From SHZI01 sp040080965 (GTDB lineage Bacteria > Pseudomonadota > Gammaproteobacteria > Steroidobacterales > GCA-2729495): 64,000 bases of DNA. The stretch is from assembly GCA_040080965.1 (NCBI GenBank), contig JBEBHH010000003.1, positions 132,565 through 196,564 on the forward strand, given 5' to 3'. Both the position numbers and the translations under genes were made by a program. This document shows positions 44,789 to 54,625 of the stretch, piece after piece (the first letter of the stretch is position 1; each line of letters begins with the position of its first letter). Below the pieces are notes generated by a model. That model saw only the letters and a program-made list of their open reading frames with translations. It was not told where the DNA came from and did no database searches.

Positions 44789-47341
44789 TTATTGACGCGG
44801 CTTGACGCGTTTCGTGGGTTCCGCCTGCCGCGGATCCTCGGGCCAGTAGTGCCGCGGGTAGCGGCCCTTCAGTTCCCGGCGCACCTCGTGGTAGGCACCG
44901 GTCCAGAAGCTTTCCAGGTCCTGGGTTACCTGCACCGGCCGCCGCGCCGGCGACAGCAGCTTGAGCAGCACGGGCACGCGGCCGCCCCCGACGCGGGGCG
45001 TGGCTGTGAGGCCGAAGACCTCCTGGAGCCGGACGGAGAGGCTCGGCACCGGCCCGTCCAGGTAGTCGATCGGGATCCGGGAACCGCTGGGCACCGTGAG
45101 GTGGGTGGGAGCGAGGTCCTCGAGTCGCTGCTGCCGGGCCCAGTTGAGAAGGCCGTGCAGGGCGCCGGCCAGGTCCACCCGCGGCAGGTGCGCGGCGCGG
45201 GTCACGCCCGGCAGCCAGGGGACCAGCCAGGTTTCCAGCGTGGCGAGCAGGGCGGCGTCGCTGACCTCGGGCCAGCCGCCGTCGGACGAGGGCTCCCGCG
45301 GGTCCGGTTGCGCGCGGCCACACAGCAGGACGCGGGCCTGCCACTGGCGAAGCTCGGGCGTCCAGGGCAATGCCCCCAGGCCGAGTTCCCGGATGCCCGC
45401 GAGCATGGCGCCGGTCACGAGGCCGGCGTCGGCATCGCGCAGCGGCTCGTCGGCGAGGACGAGGGCGCCGAGCCGGCGCTGCCGGCGGGCGACGACGGAC
45501 CGTTCCCGGCTGTCCCACCGGACCTCGGCGGACACGACGATGCTGCCGGCCAGGTGCTCTTCCAGCTCGGCGGCCGTGACCGGCGCCGCGAGGTGAATCC
45601 GCGCTTCCTTGTCGTTGCCGTCCAGTTCCGGAATCACCAGGTAGCCGGACCGGGCCAGCGACTGGGGCTCGCCGAAGAACGCGCCGCGCCCGTTGCTGAG
45701 CAGGTAGCGGCCGGAGCCCGGCTCCCGGGCCCGCGCGATGCGATCGGGCCAGGCCAGTGCGAGCAGCCAGCCGGTCTCCCCCGGGTCGATGGCGAGTCCG
45801 GAACCCGCCAGCCCGAGCTGCCGCGCGTAGGCGTCCGCCGAGCGGCGCACCTGGCGCAGGGCCGTCCGGTCCACGTCGTCCCGCTCCGCCACGTCCGGGT
45901 CCCGGGCCAGGATCTCGAGGCGGGTGCGCAGGTCGCTGTCGCGCTCGCCAGGCCGTGGTCCTGCGCGGCCGCGCAACACGTCCCGTTCGCCGAGTACTGC
46001 CGCCAGGGCGCAGCCGGTGCCGCCCACGCCGGCCGACCGGGCCCCGAGCAGCAGGTGGGCGAGCCGGGGGTGGGCCGCCAGGCCGGCCAGCTCGCGGCCG
46101 TGGGAGGTTGCATTGCCCGAAGAGTCCAGCGCGCCCAGGGCCTGCAGCAGGTCCCGCGCCTGGGCCAGCGCGCCGGGCGGCGGCGGCGTCAGCCACATCA
46201 GCGCAACCGCATCCCGCGCGCCCCAGCACGCCAGTTCCAGCGCCAGCGCCGCGAGATCCGCGCTCGCGATCTCCGGCGGCGTGAAGGGCAGCAGCGCCCG
46301 GTGTTCGGCCTCGGTCCACAGCCGGTAGCACACGCCGGGCGCCAGCCGGCCCGCGCGCCCGCGGCGCTGGTCGGCCGAGGCCTGGGAGATCCGCGTCGTC
46401 TCGAGACGGCTCATGCCGCTCCGCGGATCGAAGCGGGCACGGCGCTCCAGGCCGCCATCGATGACCACGCGGATGCCCTCGATGGTCAGGCTCGTCTCGG
46501 CGATGTTGGTCGCCAGCACCACCTTGCGCTGGCCGGGGTCCGCCGGCTGGATGGCCAGGTCCTGGGCTTCGCGGCTCAGGTCACCATAGAGCGGCCGGAC
46601 GTGGACATCCGGGCCCAGGTCCCCGCCGGCCAGGGCCCGCTCAACCCGGCGGATCTCGCCCGCGCCAGGCAGGAACACCAGGATGTCGCCCTCATCGTCG
46701 CGCAGGGCCCGGCGGATGGCCGCCGCCGCCTGCCGGTCCACGAACTCCGTCGTGGCGCGCTCCGCGTAGCGGGTCTCGACGGCGTAGCTCAGCCCGGGCG
46801 CGGAGATCACCGGCGCGCCCTCCAGCAGCCGCGCCAGCGCGGCGCCATCCAGCGTGGCGGACATCACCAGGATTCGCAGGTCCGGTGTGAGGTGGCGCTG
46901 CGCGTCCAGGACGAAGGCAAGCCCGGTGTCCGCCTGCAGGCTGCGCTCGTGGAACTCGTCGAAGATCACCAGGCCGACGCCCTCCAGCGCCGGGTCCCGC
47001 TGCAACTGCCGCGTGAGGATCCCCTCGGTCACCACCTCGATCCGCGTCCGCGGCCCGACCCGCGTGTCGAGGCGCATGCGATAACCCACCGTGCCACCCG
47101 GGGACTCGCCGAGCTGGCTCGCCATCCGCGCCGCCACGGCTCGCGCGGCCAGGCGTCGCGGCTCCAGCAGCAGGATGCGCTTGCCGGCGAGCCACGGGGC
47201 GTCCAGCAGCGCGAGCGGCACACCCGTGCTCTTGCCGGCGCCGGGCGGGGCCTCCAGCACCGCTCGCCGGCCCGACGCCAGCGCCGCGGCCAGCTCCGGC
47301 AGCGCCGTCACAATGGGCAGGGGATTCGGGGAGCCGTTCAT
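44789..47341 (-). CDS. hrpB: ATP-dependent RNA helicase HrpB
   Basis: An 850-residue DEAH-type helicase. Walker A is APPGAGKST at 31-39 and the DEFH box is at 128-131 (IFDEFHERSL). Later motifs include VMSATLDGAALARLL, LATNIAETSLTIEGI and QRRGRAGRLAPGVCYRLW. The HrpB C-terminal domain ends with YHEVRRELKGRYPRHYWPEDP. I chose ATG 47341; longer in-frame starts reach 47410 but would enter lgt. The substrate in bacteria is poorly known. It is divergent from lgt with only 30 bases between start codons. Confidence 0.95.
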   Translation of the reverse strand: MNGSPNPLPIVTALPELAAALASGRRAVLEAPPGAGKSTGVPLALLDAPWLAGKRILLLEPRRLAARAVAARMASQLGESPGGTVGYRMRLDTRVGPRTRIEVVTEGILTRQLQRDPALEGVGLVIFDEFHERSLQADTGLAFVLDAQRHLTPDLRILVMSATLDGAALARLLEGAPVISAPGLSYAVETRYAERATTEFVDRQAAAAIRRALRDDEGDILVFLPGAGEIRRVERALAGGDLGPDVHVRPLYGDLSREAQDLAIQPADPGQRKVVLATNIAETSLTIEGIRVVIDGGLERRARFDPRSGMSRLETTRISQASADQRRGRAGRLAPGVCYRLWTEAEHRALLPFTPPEIASADLAALALELACWGARDAVALMWLTPPPPGALAQARDLLQALGALDSSGNATSHGRELAGLAAHPRLAHLLLGARSAGVGGTGCALAAVLGERDVLRGRAGPRPGERDSDLRTRLEILARDPDVAERDDVDRTALRQVRRSADAYARQLGLAGSGLAIDPGETGWLLALAWPDRIARAREPGSGRYLLSNGRGAFFGEPQSLARSGYLVIPELDGNDKEARIHLAAPVTAAELEEHLAGSIVVSAEVRWDSRERSVVARRQRRLGALVLADEPLRDADAGLVTGAMLAGIRELGLGALPWTPELRQWQARVLLCGRAQPDPREPSSDGGWPEVSDAALLATLETWLVPWLPGVTRAAHLPRVDLAGALHGLLNWARQQRLEDLAPTHLTVPSGSRIPIDYLDGPVPSLSVRLQEVFGLTATPRVGGGRVPVLLKLLSPARRPVQVTQDLESFWTGAYHEVRRELKGRYPRHYWPEDPRQAEPTKRVKPRQ

Positions 47342-47371
47342 CGGGGCGCAGTCTAGTACCATACAACTTGA

Positions 47372-48169
47372 ATGTTCGTTTACCCCGAGATTGATCCCGT
47401 CGTCGTGCATATCGTCGGCCCGCTTGCGGTCCGTTGGTACGGCATCACTTACCTCGTCGGCTTTGTAGCGGCGTGGTATCTCGCCAAGCGACGCACTCTC
47501 CGCCCGGATGCGCCGATCGCGGGCGCGCAGGTGGATGACCTGATATTTTTTTCGGCGCTCGGCGTCATCCTCGGTGGGCGCATCGGCTCCATGCTGTTCT
47601 ACAACTTCGACCAGCTGGCCGACAGTCCGCTAAGCCTCTTTCGAATCTGGGATGGCGGCATGTCATTCCATGGAGGCCTCCTCGGCGTGATTGCTGCCAT
47701 GTGGATCTATGCACGCTGGCAGAAGGTGGGGTTTTTCCGGCTCGCAGATTTCGTGGCGCCGCTCGTTCCAATCGGGCTCGGGGCCGGCCGCATCGGCAAC
47801 TTCATCAATGGCGAGTTGTGGGGCGCGCCGACGACAGTGCCCTGGGCATTCATCGTGGACGGGGAGGCCCGGCATGCGTCCCAGCTTTATGAGGCAGCCC
47901 TCGAAGGTCTCGCGTTGTTCGTCATCGTGTGGCTGTTCTCGGCGAAGCCCAGGCCCACGATGTCGGTCGCCGGCCTTTTCCTGCTTGGCTATGGGGTCTT
48001 CCGCTTCGCGGTGGAGTTCGTTCGCCTGCCCGATCAGCAACTCGGCTACCTGGCCTTCGGCTGGCTCACCATGGGGCAGGTGCTTACCCTGCCCATGCTC
48101 GTCGCCGGCAGCGTGATGTTGTGGCGGGCATATCGCGGGAACTCCGCAACAGCCGACGCACGGAGCTGA
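47372..48169 (+). CDS. lgt: Prolipoprotein diacylglyceryl transferase Lgt
   Basis: A 265-residue inner-membrane enzyme that transfers diacylglycerol from phosphatidylglycerol to the lipobox cysteine. The conserved His100 (GGMSFHGGLLG) and Arg140 (GAGRIGNFINGELWG) match the essential residues of the family. The start MFVYPEIDPVV is family-typical. There is no strong Shine-Dalgarno before ATG 47372. It forms a two-gene unit with thyA, seven bases downstream, a common arrangement. It serves the several lipoproteins in this window. Confidence 0.97.
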   Translation: MFVYPEIDPVVVHIVGPLAVRWYGITYLVGFVAAWYLAKRRTLRPDAPIAGAQVDDLIFFSALGVILGGRIGSMLFYNFDQLADSPLSLFRIWDGGMSFHGGLLGVIAAMWIYARWQKVGFFRLADFVAPLVPIGLGAGRIGNFINGELWGAPTTVPWAFIVDGEARHASQLYEAALEGLALFVIVWLFSAKPRPTMSVAGLFLLGYGVFRFAVEFVRLPDQQLGYLAFGWLTMGQVLTLPMLVAGSVMLWRAYRGNSATADARS

Positions 48170-48176
48170 GACGCCG

Positions 48177-48971
48177 ATGCGCCAGTACCTCGACCTCCTG
48201 CGCCACGTGCGGGACACCGGCACCCGCAAGGCCGACCGCACGGGCACCGGCACGCTGTCCGTCTTCGGCCACCAGATGCGCTTCGACCTGGCCGCCGGTT
48301 TCCCGATGGTCACCACCAAGAAGCTGCACCTGCGCTCGATCATCCACGAGCTGCTGTGGTTCCTCCGGGGCGAGACCAACGTGGCCTACCTCCGGGACAA
48401 CGGCGTCAGCATCTGGGACGAGTGGGCCGACGACAGCGGCGACCTCGGCCCCGTGTACGGCGCCCAGTGGCGCTCCTGGCCCGCGCCGGACGGCACCCAC
48501 ATCGACCAGATCCAGAAGGCGCTGGACCTGATCCGCACGGACCCGGACTCGCGCCGCATCATCGTCAGCGCGTGGAATGTGGCGGAACTTCCGAAGATGG
48601 CGCTCGCGCCCTGCCACGCCCTGTTCCAGTTCTGGGTGGCGGACGGCCGGCTGTCGTGCCAGCTGTACCAGCGCAGCGCGGACATATTCCTCGGCGTGCC
48701 GTTCAACATCGCGTCCTACGCACTGCTCACGCACCTCGTGGCGGCGCAAAGCGGCCTCGAGCCCGGTGACTTCATCTGGACTGGCGGCGACTGCCACCTG
48801 TATCTGAATCACCTGGAGCAGGCGGAAGAGCAGCTGAAGCGCGAACCGCTGCCACTGCCGAAGCTCGTACTCAGGCGCCGGCCGCCGACCCTCTTCGACT
48901 ACCACTTTGACGACATCGAGGTCGCCGGCTACCAGTCCCACGCGCACATTCGCGCGTCCGTCGCCGTCTAG
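48177..48971 (+). CDS. thyA: Thymidylate synthase ThyA
   Basis: A 264-residue enzyme making dTMP from dUMP and methylene-tetrahydrofolate. The catalytic Cys146 (ALAPCHALFQFWV) is at the same position as in E. coli. The folate/dUMP segments RSADIFLGVPFNIASYA and TGGDCHLYLNH are intact. The gene follows lgt after seven bases. Length is exactly normal. Confidence 0.97.
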   Translation: MRQYLDLLRHVRDTGTRKADRTGTGTLSVFGHQMRFDLAAGFPMVTTKKLHLRSIIHELLWFLRGETNVAYLRDNGVSIWDEWADDSGDLGPVYGAQWRSWPAPDGTHIDQIQKALDLIRTDPDSRRIIVSAWNVAELPKMALAPCHALFQFWVADGRLSCQLYQRSADIFLGVPFNIASYALLTHLVAAQSGLEPGDFIWTGGDCHLYLNHLEQAEEQLKREPLPLPKLVLRRRPPTLFDYHFDDIEVAGYQSHAHIRASVAV

Positions 48972-49208
48972 CGCGTTCGCGCGGGTTGCACCGAACGGCC
49001 AGCTTTTACATAACGGCCAGGTGCCTTTGCTTTACTTCTTGGCGCATCAGGCAGTTGCCAGATGATCTGCGGCCGCGGCATCTGTGCGCAGCGCAACTGA
49101 AGCAGATCCCGCTTGCTGCCGTCCGCCAAGACTGGCAGCGTAGGTTCAAATGCCTGCGTCCCGGATGCAGGCTGACAAATGAAAATGAGCCCGAAGGGAC
49201 TTCCGGAC

Positions 49209-49994
49209 ATGCGAATTTCTTCATCCTGGCTGCCGGTCATCAGCCTGACTCTCGCCGGCCTAGCCAGTGCCGGCGACGCCAGTGCGGTCACCATCAGCTT
49301 CCTCAGTGGTCCTGCCAATGCAGGCAACTGGGGCAACAGCCTCACCTTCTCCAACGGGGGGATCAGCGTCTCGGCCTCGGCCTACGCCGAAACCGGCACC
49401 GAGTCCCCGGCCTCGTCGGGCTGGTACTTTTTCCAGACGGCGCAGATCTACCGCTGGTCCACAGGCCTTGGCATCTGCAACCGGAACGAGGGCCTGGCCA
49501 GTTCGACGTGCTCGGATACCGAGCATGAAGTGGACACGGTCAGCCGGGACGACCTGCTGGTCTTCGTGTTCGACCAGACGGTGAACTTCCAGGGCATCAC
49601 GGTCGACCCCTACAACAGTTCGGGCAGCGACCCGAACGACCGGGACGTCACCTACTGGGTGGGCAACCTGGCCAGCATGCCGGCACTGACGACCCGTACC
49701 TTCAACACGCTCGGCACCATGCCGACCTTCAGCCAGACCGCCAGCCCGGCGACGTCGGGCTTCGATCCGCTCACCCACGTGCTGACGGGTACCGGCAACG
49801 TGCTGCTAGTGTCAGGTGACTACACCAACCGGAACTGCAAGAACGCCGACGTGACCACCAACAGCGAGTGCGAGGCCTACAAGATCCGCGACATCAGCGT
49901 CACCGCCGTGACCAATGTCGTGCCGGTGCCGGCCGCCGCGTGGCTCTTCGGCTCGGCCGTCGCGCTGCTCGGCGTCGCCCGCCGTCGCAGGTAG
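49209..49994 (+). CDS. PEP-CTERM (VPxPAA-type) sorting-signal protein
   Basis: A 261-residue exported protein with a signal peptide (LPVISLTLAGLASAGDASA). Its C-terminal tail has the PEP-CTERM architecture: motif VPVPAA, a membrane helix (WLFGSAVALLGVA) and an arginine cluster (RRRR), the target for an exosortase in exopolysaccharide-associated sorting. The middle part is Ser/Thr/Asn-rich with a cysteine pair (CNRNEGLASSTC) and no recognised domain. ATG 49209 has GAAGGGA upstream; ATG 49179 would add ten residues. The TAG stop belongs to the palindrome at 49991. No exosortase is in the window. The 237-bp upstream gap shows nothing else clear. Confidence 0.85.
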   Translation: MRISSSWLPVISLTLAGLASAGDASAVTISFLSGPANAGNWGNSLTFSNGGISVSASAYAETGTESPASSGWYFFQTAQIYRWSTGLGICNRNEGLASSTCSDTEHEVDTVSRDDLLVFVFDQTVNFQGITVDPYNSSGSDPNDRDVTYWVGNLASMPALTTRTFNTLGTMPTFSQTASPATSGFDPLTHVLTGTGNVLLVSGDYTNRNCKNADVTTNSECEAYKIRDISVTAVTNVVPVPAAAWLFGSAVALLGVARRRR

Positions 49995-50082
49995 TAGCGC
50001 CTTCAGGCGCGACCTCCCTCCCGCGAGAATCGAGTCCGCGAGTCTCGAGCGGGAGGGAGGTCGCGCCTGAAGGCGCTACTAC
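49991..50082. repeat. 92-bp composite palindrome (element A) between convergent genes
   Basis: Two 25-bp inverted arms (GTAGTAGCGCCTTCAGGCGC and on; each with its own mini-hairpin GCGCC-TTCA-GGCGC) flank a 42-bp core (50016-50057) ending in CCCTCCCGC / GCGGGAGGG. The TAG at 49992-49994 ends the PEP-CTERM gene, and the TAG on the other strand (50079-50081) ends the efflux channel gene. The same core recurs inverted at 63326-63367. Confidence 0.92.
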
Positions 50083-51476
50083 GGGGCGAAGGTTTCCCAG
50101 CCGCCGCCGAGCGCCTTGTACACCGAGACTGCCGCGAGGGACGCGTCGGTCTCGGCGCCGGCCAGCAGGTCTTCCGCCTCCAGCAGCCGCCGTTCGGCAT
50201 CCAGCACCGTCAGGAAGCTGTCGGCGCCGTTGCGGTAGCGCAAGCGGGCCAGGTCGGCGGCCCTGGTGCTGGCCTCCGCGGCGATGCGCAGCCGGGCCGC
50301 CGATTCCAGGGCCCGCGAGTAGCGATTGAGCGCGCTCTCCGTTTCCTGCAGCGCGGTCAGCACGGTCTTCTCCCAGGTTGCCAGGGCCGCCTCGGAGCTG
50401 GCGTCGCTGGCCTGCACCTGGGCGCGAACGCGGCCCATGTCGAATGCCGCCCAGCTGATCCTGGGGCCGAAGAAATAGCGCTCCGCGTTGGAGTCGCCCA
50501 GGTCGGACAGCGACGTGCCCCGCCAGCCTCCGGAGCCCGTCAGCGTCACCCTCGGGAAATAGTCCGCCACGGCGACCCCGGTCCGGGCCGTCGCGGCCGC
50601 CACCTGCCGTTCGGCCGCGCGGATGTCGGGCCGTCGCCGCAGCATCGTCGCCGGGTCGGCGACCGCGATGAACTGCGGCGGCCGGGGCAGTTCGTCCCGG
50701 GTCCCGAGCAGCGCCCGGAACTCGGCCGTGGGGCCGCCGGCCAGCAGGGCCAGCCGGTTGATCGCCTCGACCTCGGCCGCCTGCAGCGGGCCTATGCTGG
50801 ACCGGGTCGTCTCCAGCTGGGCCAGCGCCCTGGCAATATCGAGATCCGTCCCGCGGCCGCCTTCCAGCAGCGCAAGGGTGAGCTCGTAGGTCTCGACCTG
50901 GTTCTTGGTGTTCTGGCTGGCCACTGCCAGGCGGTACTGGATGCCGCGCAGCTCGACATAGGTGCGGGCCACCTCGGCGATCACGCTGCGCAGCGTGTCC
51001 CGGTAGCGGGCCTCTTCCGACTCGTAATCCGCGCCGAGGGCTTCTACCGAGCGCCGGACGCGGCCGAACACGTCGATCTCCCAGCTCGCGTCGAAGCCGG
51101 CATCGTAGTAGCTGTCGTCCAGCGTGAACGGCAGTCCGACGGCCGAGCTCTGCTTCTCCCGGTTGGCGCTGGCCTGCGCCGTGACGATGGGTAGCAGTTC
51201 GAGCCGGCCGCCCGCGAGGAGGGCCCGGGAGGCTCGCAGGTTCGCGGTGGCGATCCGGATGTCGTAGTTCGAGGCGGCAGCCCGCTCCACCAGCGTGGCC
51301 AGAGTTGCATCGTTGAATCCCCGCCACCAGTCGGCGTCGGGAATGCCGGGCTGTAGCCCCACGCCCGCCGCCGACTCGAAGACCGGCGGCGCCCCGGGCT
51401 CCGGCGACCGGTAGTCCGGGCCCACGGCGCAGCCGGCCGCCAACCCCGCCAGCAGCAGCACCCCACGGGCCGTCAT
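50079..51476 (-). CDS. Outer-membrane efflux lipoprotein (NodT/OprM family)
   Basis: A 465-residue TolC-superfamily channel. Lipobox GLAAGC places the acylated cysteine at residue 16. Conserved features are VGPDYRSPEPGAPPVF, PDADWWRGFNDATLATLVERA, WEIDVFGRVRRSVEA and the second repeat WAAFDMGRVRAQVQASDA. It is the third gene of a complete tripartite pump (54622-55782 adaptor, 51473-54625 permease) and overlaps the permease by four bases. Its stop is inside the palindrome at 49991-50082. Confidence 0.95.
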   Translation of the reverse strand: MTARGVLLLAGLAAGCAVGPDYRSPEPGAPPVFESAAGVGLQPGIPDADWWRGFNDATLATLVERAAASNYDIRIATANLRASRALLAGGRLELLPIVTAQASANREKQSSAVGLPFTLDDSYYDAGFDASWEIDVFGRVRRSVEALGADYESEEARYRDTLRSVIAEVARTYVELRGIQYRLAVASQNTKNQVETYELTLALLEGGRGTDLDIARALAQLETTRSSIGPLQAAEVEAINRLALLAGGPTAEFRALLGTRDELPRPPQFIAVADPATMLRRRPDIRAAERQVAAATARTGVAVADYFPRVTLTGSGGWRGTSLSDLGDSNAERYFFGPRISWAAFDMGRVRAQVQASDASSEAALATWEKTVLTALQETESALNRYSRALESAARLRIAAEASTRAADLARLRYRNGADSFLTVLDAERRLLEAEDLLAGAETDASLAAVSVYKALGGGWETFAP

Positions 51477-54400
51477 GGCACAGGCTCCGCCGGAGGCGAA
51501 CCGCGAGTCACCCAGCCCCGGATCACCGTGTAGAACACCGGGGTGAGGAAGAGCCCGATGATCGTCACGCCCAGCATGCCGCCAAACACGACCGTGCCCA
51601 GCACCTGGCGCATCTCGGCGCCGGCGCCAGACGCGAACATGAGGGGCAGCACCCCCGCGATCAGCGCGAACGAGGTCATGAGGATGGGCCGCAGGCGCAG
51701 CTGCGCGGCATCCGTCGCAGCCGTGAACCGGTCCTTGCCAAGCTCCTCCTGGATGCGCGCAAACTCGATGATCAGGATCGCGTTCTTGCTGGCGAGGCCG
51801 ATGAGCACGACGAAGCCGATCTGCGCCAGGATGTTGATGTCGAGGCCGCGGAGCAGCAGCGCCACGATCGCGAAGAGCAGGCACAGCGGCACGATCAGCA
51901 CGATCGCCAGCGGGAGGGACCAGCTCTCGTACTGGGCGGTCAGCACGAGGAACACAAAGAGCACGCTCAGGGGGAACACGAGCAGGCCGAGGCCGGACGC
52001 CTGGGTCTGCTGGTAGGCGAGTTCGGTCCACTGGTAGCCGATGCCGGGCGGCAGGGTCTGCTCGGCGAGGCGCGCGGTGGTCTCGATGGTCTGGCCGCTG
52101 CTCCGCCCGGGCAGTGTTCCCACCTGCAATTCGGCGGTCGGGTAGAGGTTGTGGCGCACGACCCGGTCGGGACCCGAGGAGGTGCGGAGCGCCACGAGCG
52201 AGCCCAGGGGCACCATCTCGCCGCTGGCGTTGCGGGTGCGCAGGCGGCTGACGTCCTCGGGGGCCAGGCGGTACGGGGCGTCGGCCTGGGCCGTCACGCG
52301 GTAATTGCGCCCGAAGAGTGTGAAGTCGTTGACGTAGGACGAGCCCAGGTAGACCTGCAGCGTCTCGAAGACGTTTTCGACGGGCACGTCCATCATCTCG
52401 GCCTTCGTGCGGTCGATGTCGAGGAAGTACTGGGGCGACGTGGTCGTGAAGGTGCTGAAGGGCCGCGCCACCTCGCCGGAGGCGCCCAGCGCCCCCACCA
52501 GGTCCCAGGCGGCGGTCTCGAGTGCCTTCAGGCCCTGGCCGCTCCGGTCCTGGACCATCAGCTTGAAGTCGCCCCCGCTGCCGATGCCGCGAACGGGCGG
52601 CGGTGCGACGACGAACAGGCTGGCTTCCTGGATCTCGCTGAAGGCGGCATTGAGTTTCGCCGCGATCTCGGGACCGGACTCGCCGGAGCTGCGATCGGCG
52701 AAATCCTTGAGGCCGGTGAAGACCGTTCCGGAGTGGCTCGCGTTGGAGTTGGTGACGACGGACAGGCCGGCAAAGGCGACGACGCGCTCCACGCCGGGCG
52801 TCTTCAGGGCGATCTGCGTCGCGCGCTGCACGACCTCGGTGGTGCGCTCCAGCGACGAACCCTTGGGCAGTTCGATGATCGTGATCAGGTAGCCCTGGTC
52901 CTGCTGCGGGATGAAGCCGGTCGGCACGAGGTAGAAGCCGACGCCCGTCAGCGCGAGCATGGCCGCAAAGGCCCCCAGCGCCAGGCCGGGCCGGCGGACG
53001 GTCCGGCACACGGCGCGGCCGTAGGCCTCCCGCAGCGTCTCGAAGCCCCGGTTGAAGCCGCGGAAGATGCCGCCGAGGACGCGCTCCAGGACGCGGTCCA
53101 GCCGGTCGGGCGGCGCGTCCTTGTGGCGCAGGAGGATGGCGCCCAGCGCCGGGCTCAGCGTGAGGGAGTTCAGTGCCGAGATGCCGGTGGCGGTGGCGAT
53201 GGTGACGGCGAACTGGAGGAAGAACTGGCCCGTGATGCCGCCGAGGAACGCCGTGGGCAGGAACACGGCGACCAGCACGAGCGCGATGGACACGAGGGCT
53301 GTGCCGACTTCCGTCATCGTCTGACGGGACGCTTCCCGGGCGGGCAGGCCCTTCTCGAGGTTACGCTCGATGTTCTCGACCACGACGATCGCGTCGTCGA
53401 CGACGATGCCGATTGCCAGGACCAGGCCGAACAGCGTCAGGTTGTTGAGTGAAAAATCGAACGCCGCCATGACCCCGAAGGTGCCAATGAGCGAGACGGG
53501 AATGGCGATCACGGGGATGATGGCTGCGCGCCAGTTCTGCAGGAACAGCAGGATGACGATGATCACCAGCGCCGTCGCCTCGAACAGCGTCGCGTAGACC
53601 GCCTCGACCGACTGGGCGATGAACTCCGTGGGGTTGTAGACGATCCGGTAGGCGAGCCCCTTCGGGAAATCGGGCGCCAGCCCGGCCATGGTGCGCTTGA
53701 CGGTCTCGGCAGTCTCCAGCGCATTGCTGCCGGGCCTCTGGAACATCACCAGGGCCACCGCCGGCCGGCCATCCAGGAAGCTGTTGGTGAGGTAGTCCCG
53801 CGCGCCAAGCTCCACCCGCGCGATGTCGGCCACCCGGGTCAGCCGGCCGTCCTCGCCGGTCTTCACGATCACCTGCCCGAACTGCTCCACGTCCATCAGC
53901 CGGCCCTGGCTGCTGACCGTGACCTGGAACGAATTGCTGTTGGGCGAGGGTGGAAGGCCCAGCGAGCCGCCGGCCACCTGCACGTTCTGGGCGCGCAGCG
54001 CCTTGACCACGTCGCCGGCCGTGATGTTGAGGCCCGCCATGCGGTCCGGGTCGAGCCAGACCCGCATGCTGTACTCCCGGGCGCCAACGACGTTGATGGT
54101 GCCGACGCCGTCGATGCGGGCCAGCACGTCCTTGATCCGGAGCAGTGCGTAATTGGAGATGTAGAGCTGGTCGAGGCTGTCGTCCGGCGACTCCAGGTGG
54201 ACGACGATCATCAGGTCGGGCGAGCTCTTTACCGTGACCACGCCGATGCGCCGGACCTCCTCGGGCAGGCGCGGCTCGGCGATCGCCACCCGGTTCTGAA
54301 CGAGCACCTGGGCCGCATTGAGATTTGTGCCGAGCGCGAAGGTGATGGTCAGGGTCATCACGCCGTCGCTCGTGGACGACGACGTCAGGTACAGCATGCC

Positions 54401-54625
54401 CTCGACGCCGTTGATTTCCTGTTCCAGCGGGGCGGCGACGGTGTCCGCGATGACCTCCGGGGTGGCCCCGGGGTAGCTGGCCGTCACCAGGATCGTTGGT
54501 GGCACCACGTCCGGGTACTGGGTCACCGGCAGCCCGAAGTAGGAGATCGCCCCGACGATCGTGATCAGGATCGAGACGACCGAGGCAAACCTCGGCCGGT
54601 CGATGAAGAAGTGGCTGAAGTTCAT
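51473..54625 (-). CDS. HAE1-type RND efflux permease (AcrB/MexB family)
   Basis: A 1050-residue inner-membrane drug/proton antiporter. Typical features are the start MNFSHFFIDRPRFASVVSIL, the segment-4 aspartates in GIVVDDAIVVVENIERNL, FFLQFAVTIATATGISALNSLTLSPAL and GFVVLIGLASKNAILIIEFA. It overlaps the adaptor upstream and the channel gene downstream by four bases each. Together they form a full AcrAB-TolC-like exporter for organic compounds. No regulator is adjacent. Confidence 0.96.
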   Translation of the reverse strand: MNFSHFFIDRPRFASVVSILITIVGAISYFGLPVTQYPDVVPPTILVTASYPGATPEVIADTVAAPLEQEINGVEGMLYLTSSSTSDGVMTLTITFALGTNLNAAQVLVQNRVAIAEPRLPEEVRRIGVVTVKSSPDLMIVVHLESPDDSLDQLYISNYALLRIKDVLARIDGVGTINVVGAREYSMRVWLDPDRMAGLNITAGDVVKALRAQNVQVAGGSLGLPPSPNSNSFQVTVSSQGRLMDVEQFGQVIVKTGEDGRLTRVADIARVELGARDYLTNSFLDGRPAVALVMFQRPGSNALETAETVKRTMAGLAPDFPKGLAYRIVYNPTEFIAQSVEAVYATLFEATALVIIVILLFLQNWRAAIIPVIAIPVSLIGTFGVMAAFDFSLNNLTLFGLVLAIGIVVDDAIVVVENIERNLEKGLPAREASRQTMTEVGTALVSIALVLVAVFLPTAFLGGITGQFFLQFAVTIATATGISALNSLTLSPALGAILLRHKDAPPDRLDRVLERVLGGIFRGFNRGFETLREAYGRAVCRTVRRPGLALGAFAAMLALTGVGFYLVPTGFIPQQDQGYLITIIELPKGSSLERTTEVVQRATQIALKTPGVERVVAFAGLSVVTNSNASHSGTVFTGLKDFADRSSGESGPEIAAKLNAAFSEIQEASLFVVAPPPVRGIGSGGDFKLMVQDRSGQGLKALETAAWDLVGALGASGEVARPFSTFTTTSPQYFLDIDRTKAEMMDVPVENVFETLQVYLGSSYVNDFTLFGRNYRVTAQADAPYRLAPEDVSRLRTRNASGEMVPLGSLVALRTSSGPDRVVRHNLYPTAELQVGTLPGRSSGQTIETTARLAEQTLPPGIGYQWTELAYQQTQASGLGLLVFPLSVLFVFLVLTAQYESWSLPLAIVLIVPLCLLFAIVALLLRGLDINILAQIGFVVLIGLASKNAILIIEFARIQEELGKDRFTAATDAAQLRLRPILMTSFALIAGVLPLMFASGAGAEMRQVLGTVVFGGMLGVTIIGLFLTPVFYTVIRGWVTRGSPPAEPVP

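Noticed and set aside
44327..47356. A 1009-residue plus-strand open frame opposite hrpB
   Set aside because: Antisense shadow with Arg/Gln/Ala-rich composition and no recognisable domain. The minus strand carries all HrpB motifs, and the frame crosses the palindrome.
48972..49208. A sigma-54 promoter before the PEP-CTERM gene
   Set aside because: TGGCGC...TTGC occurs, but the GG-GC distance is too long for a -24/-12 element.
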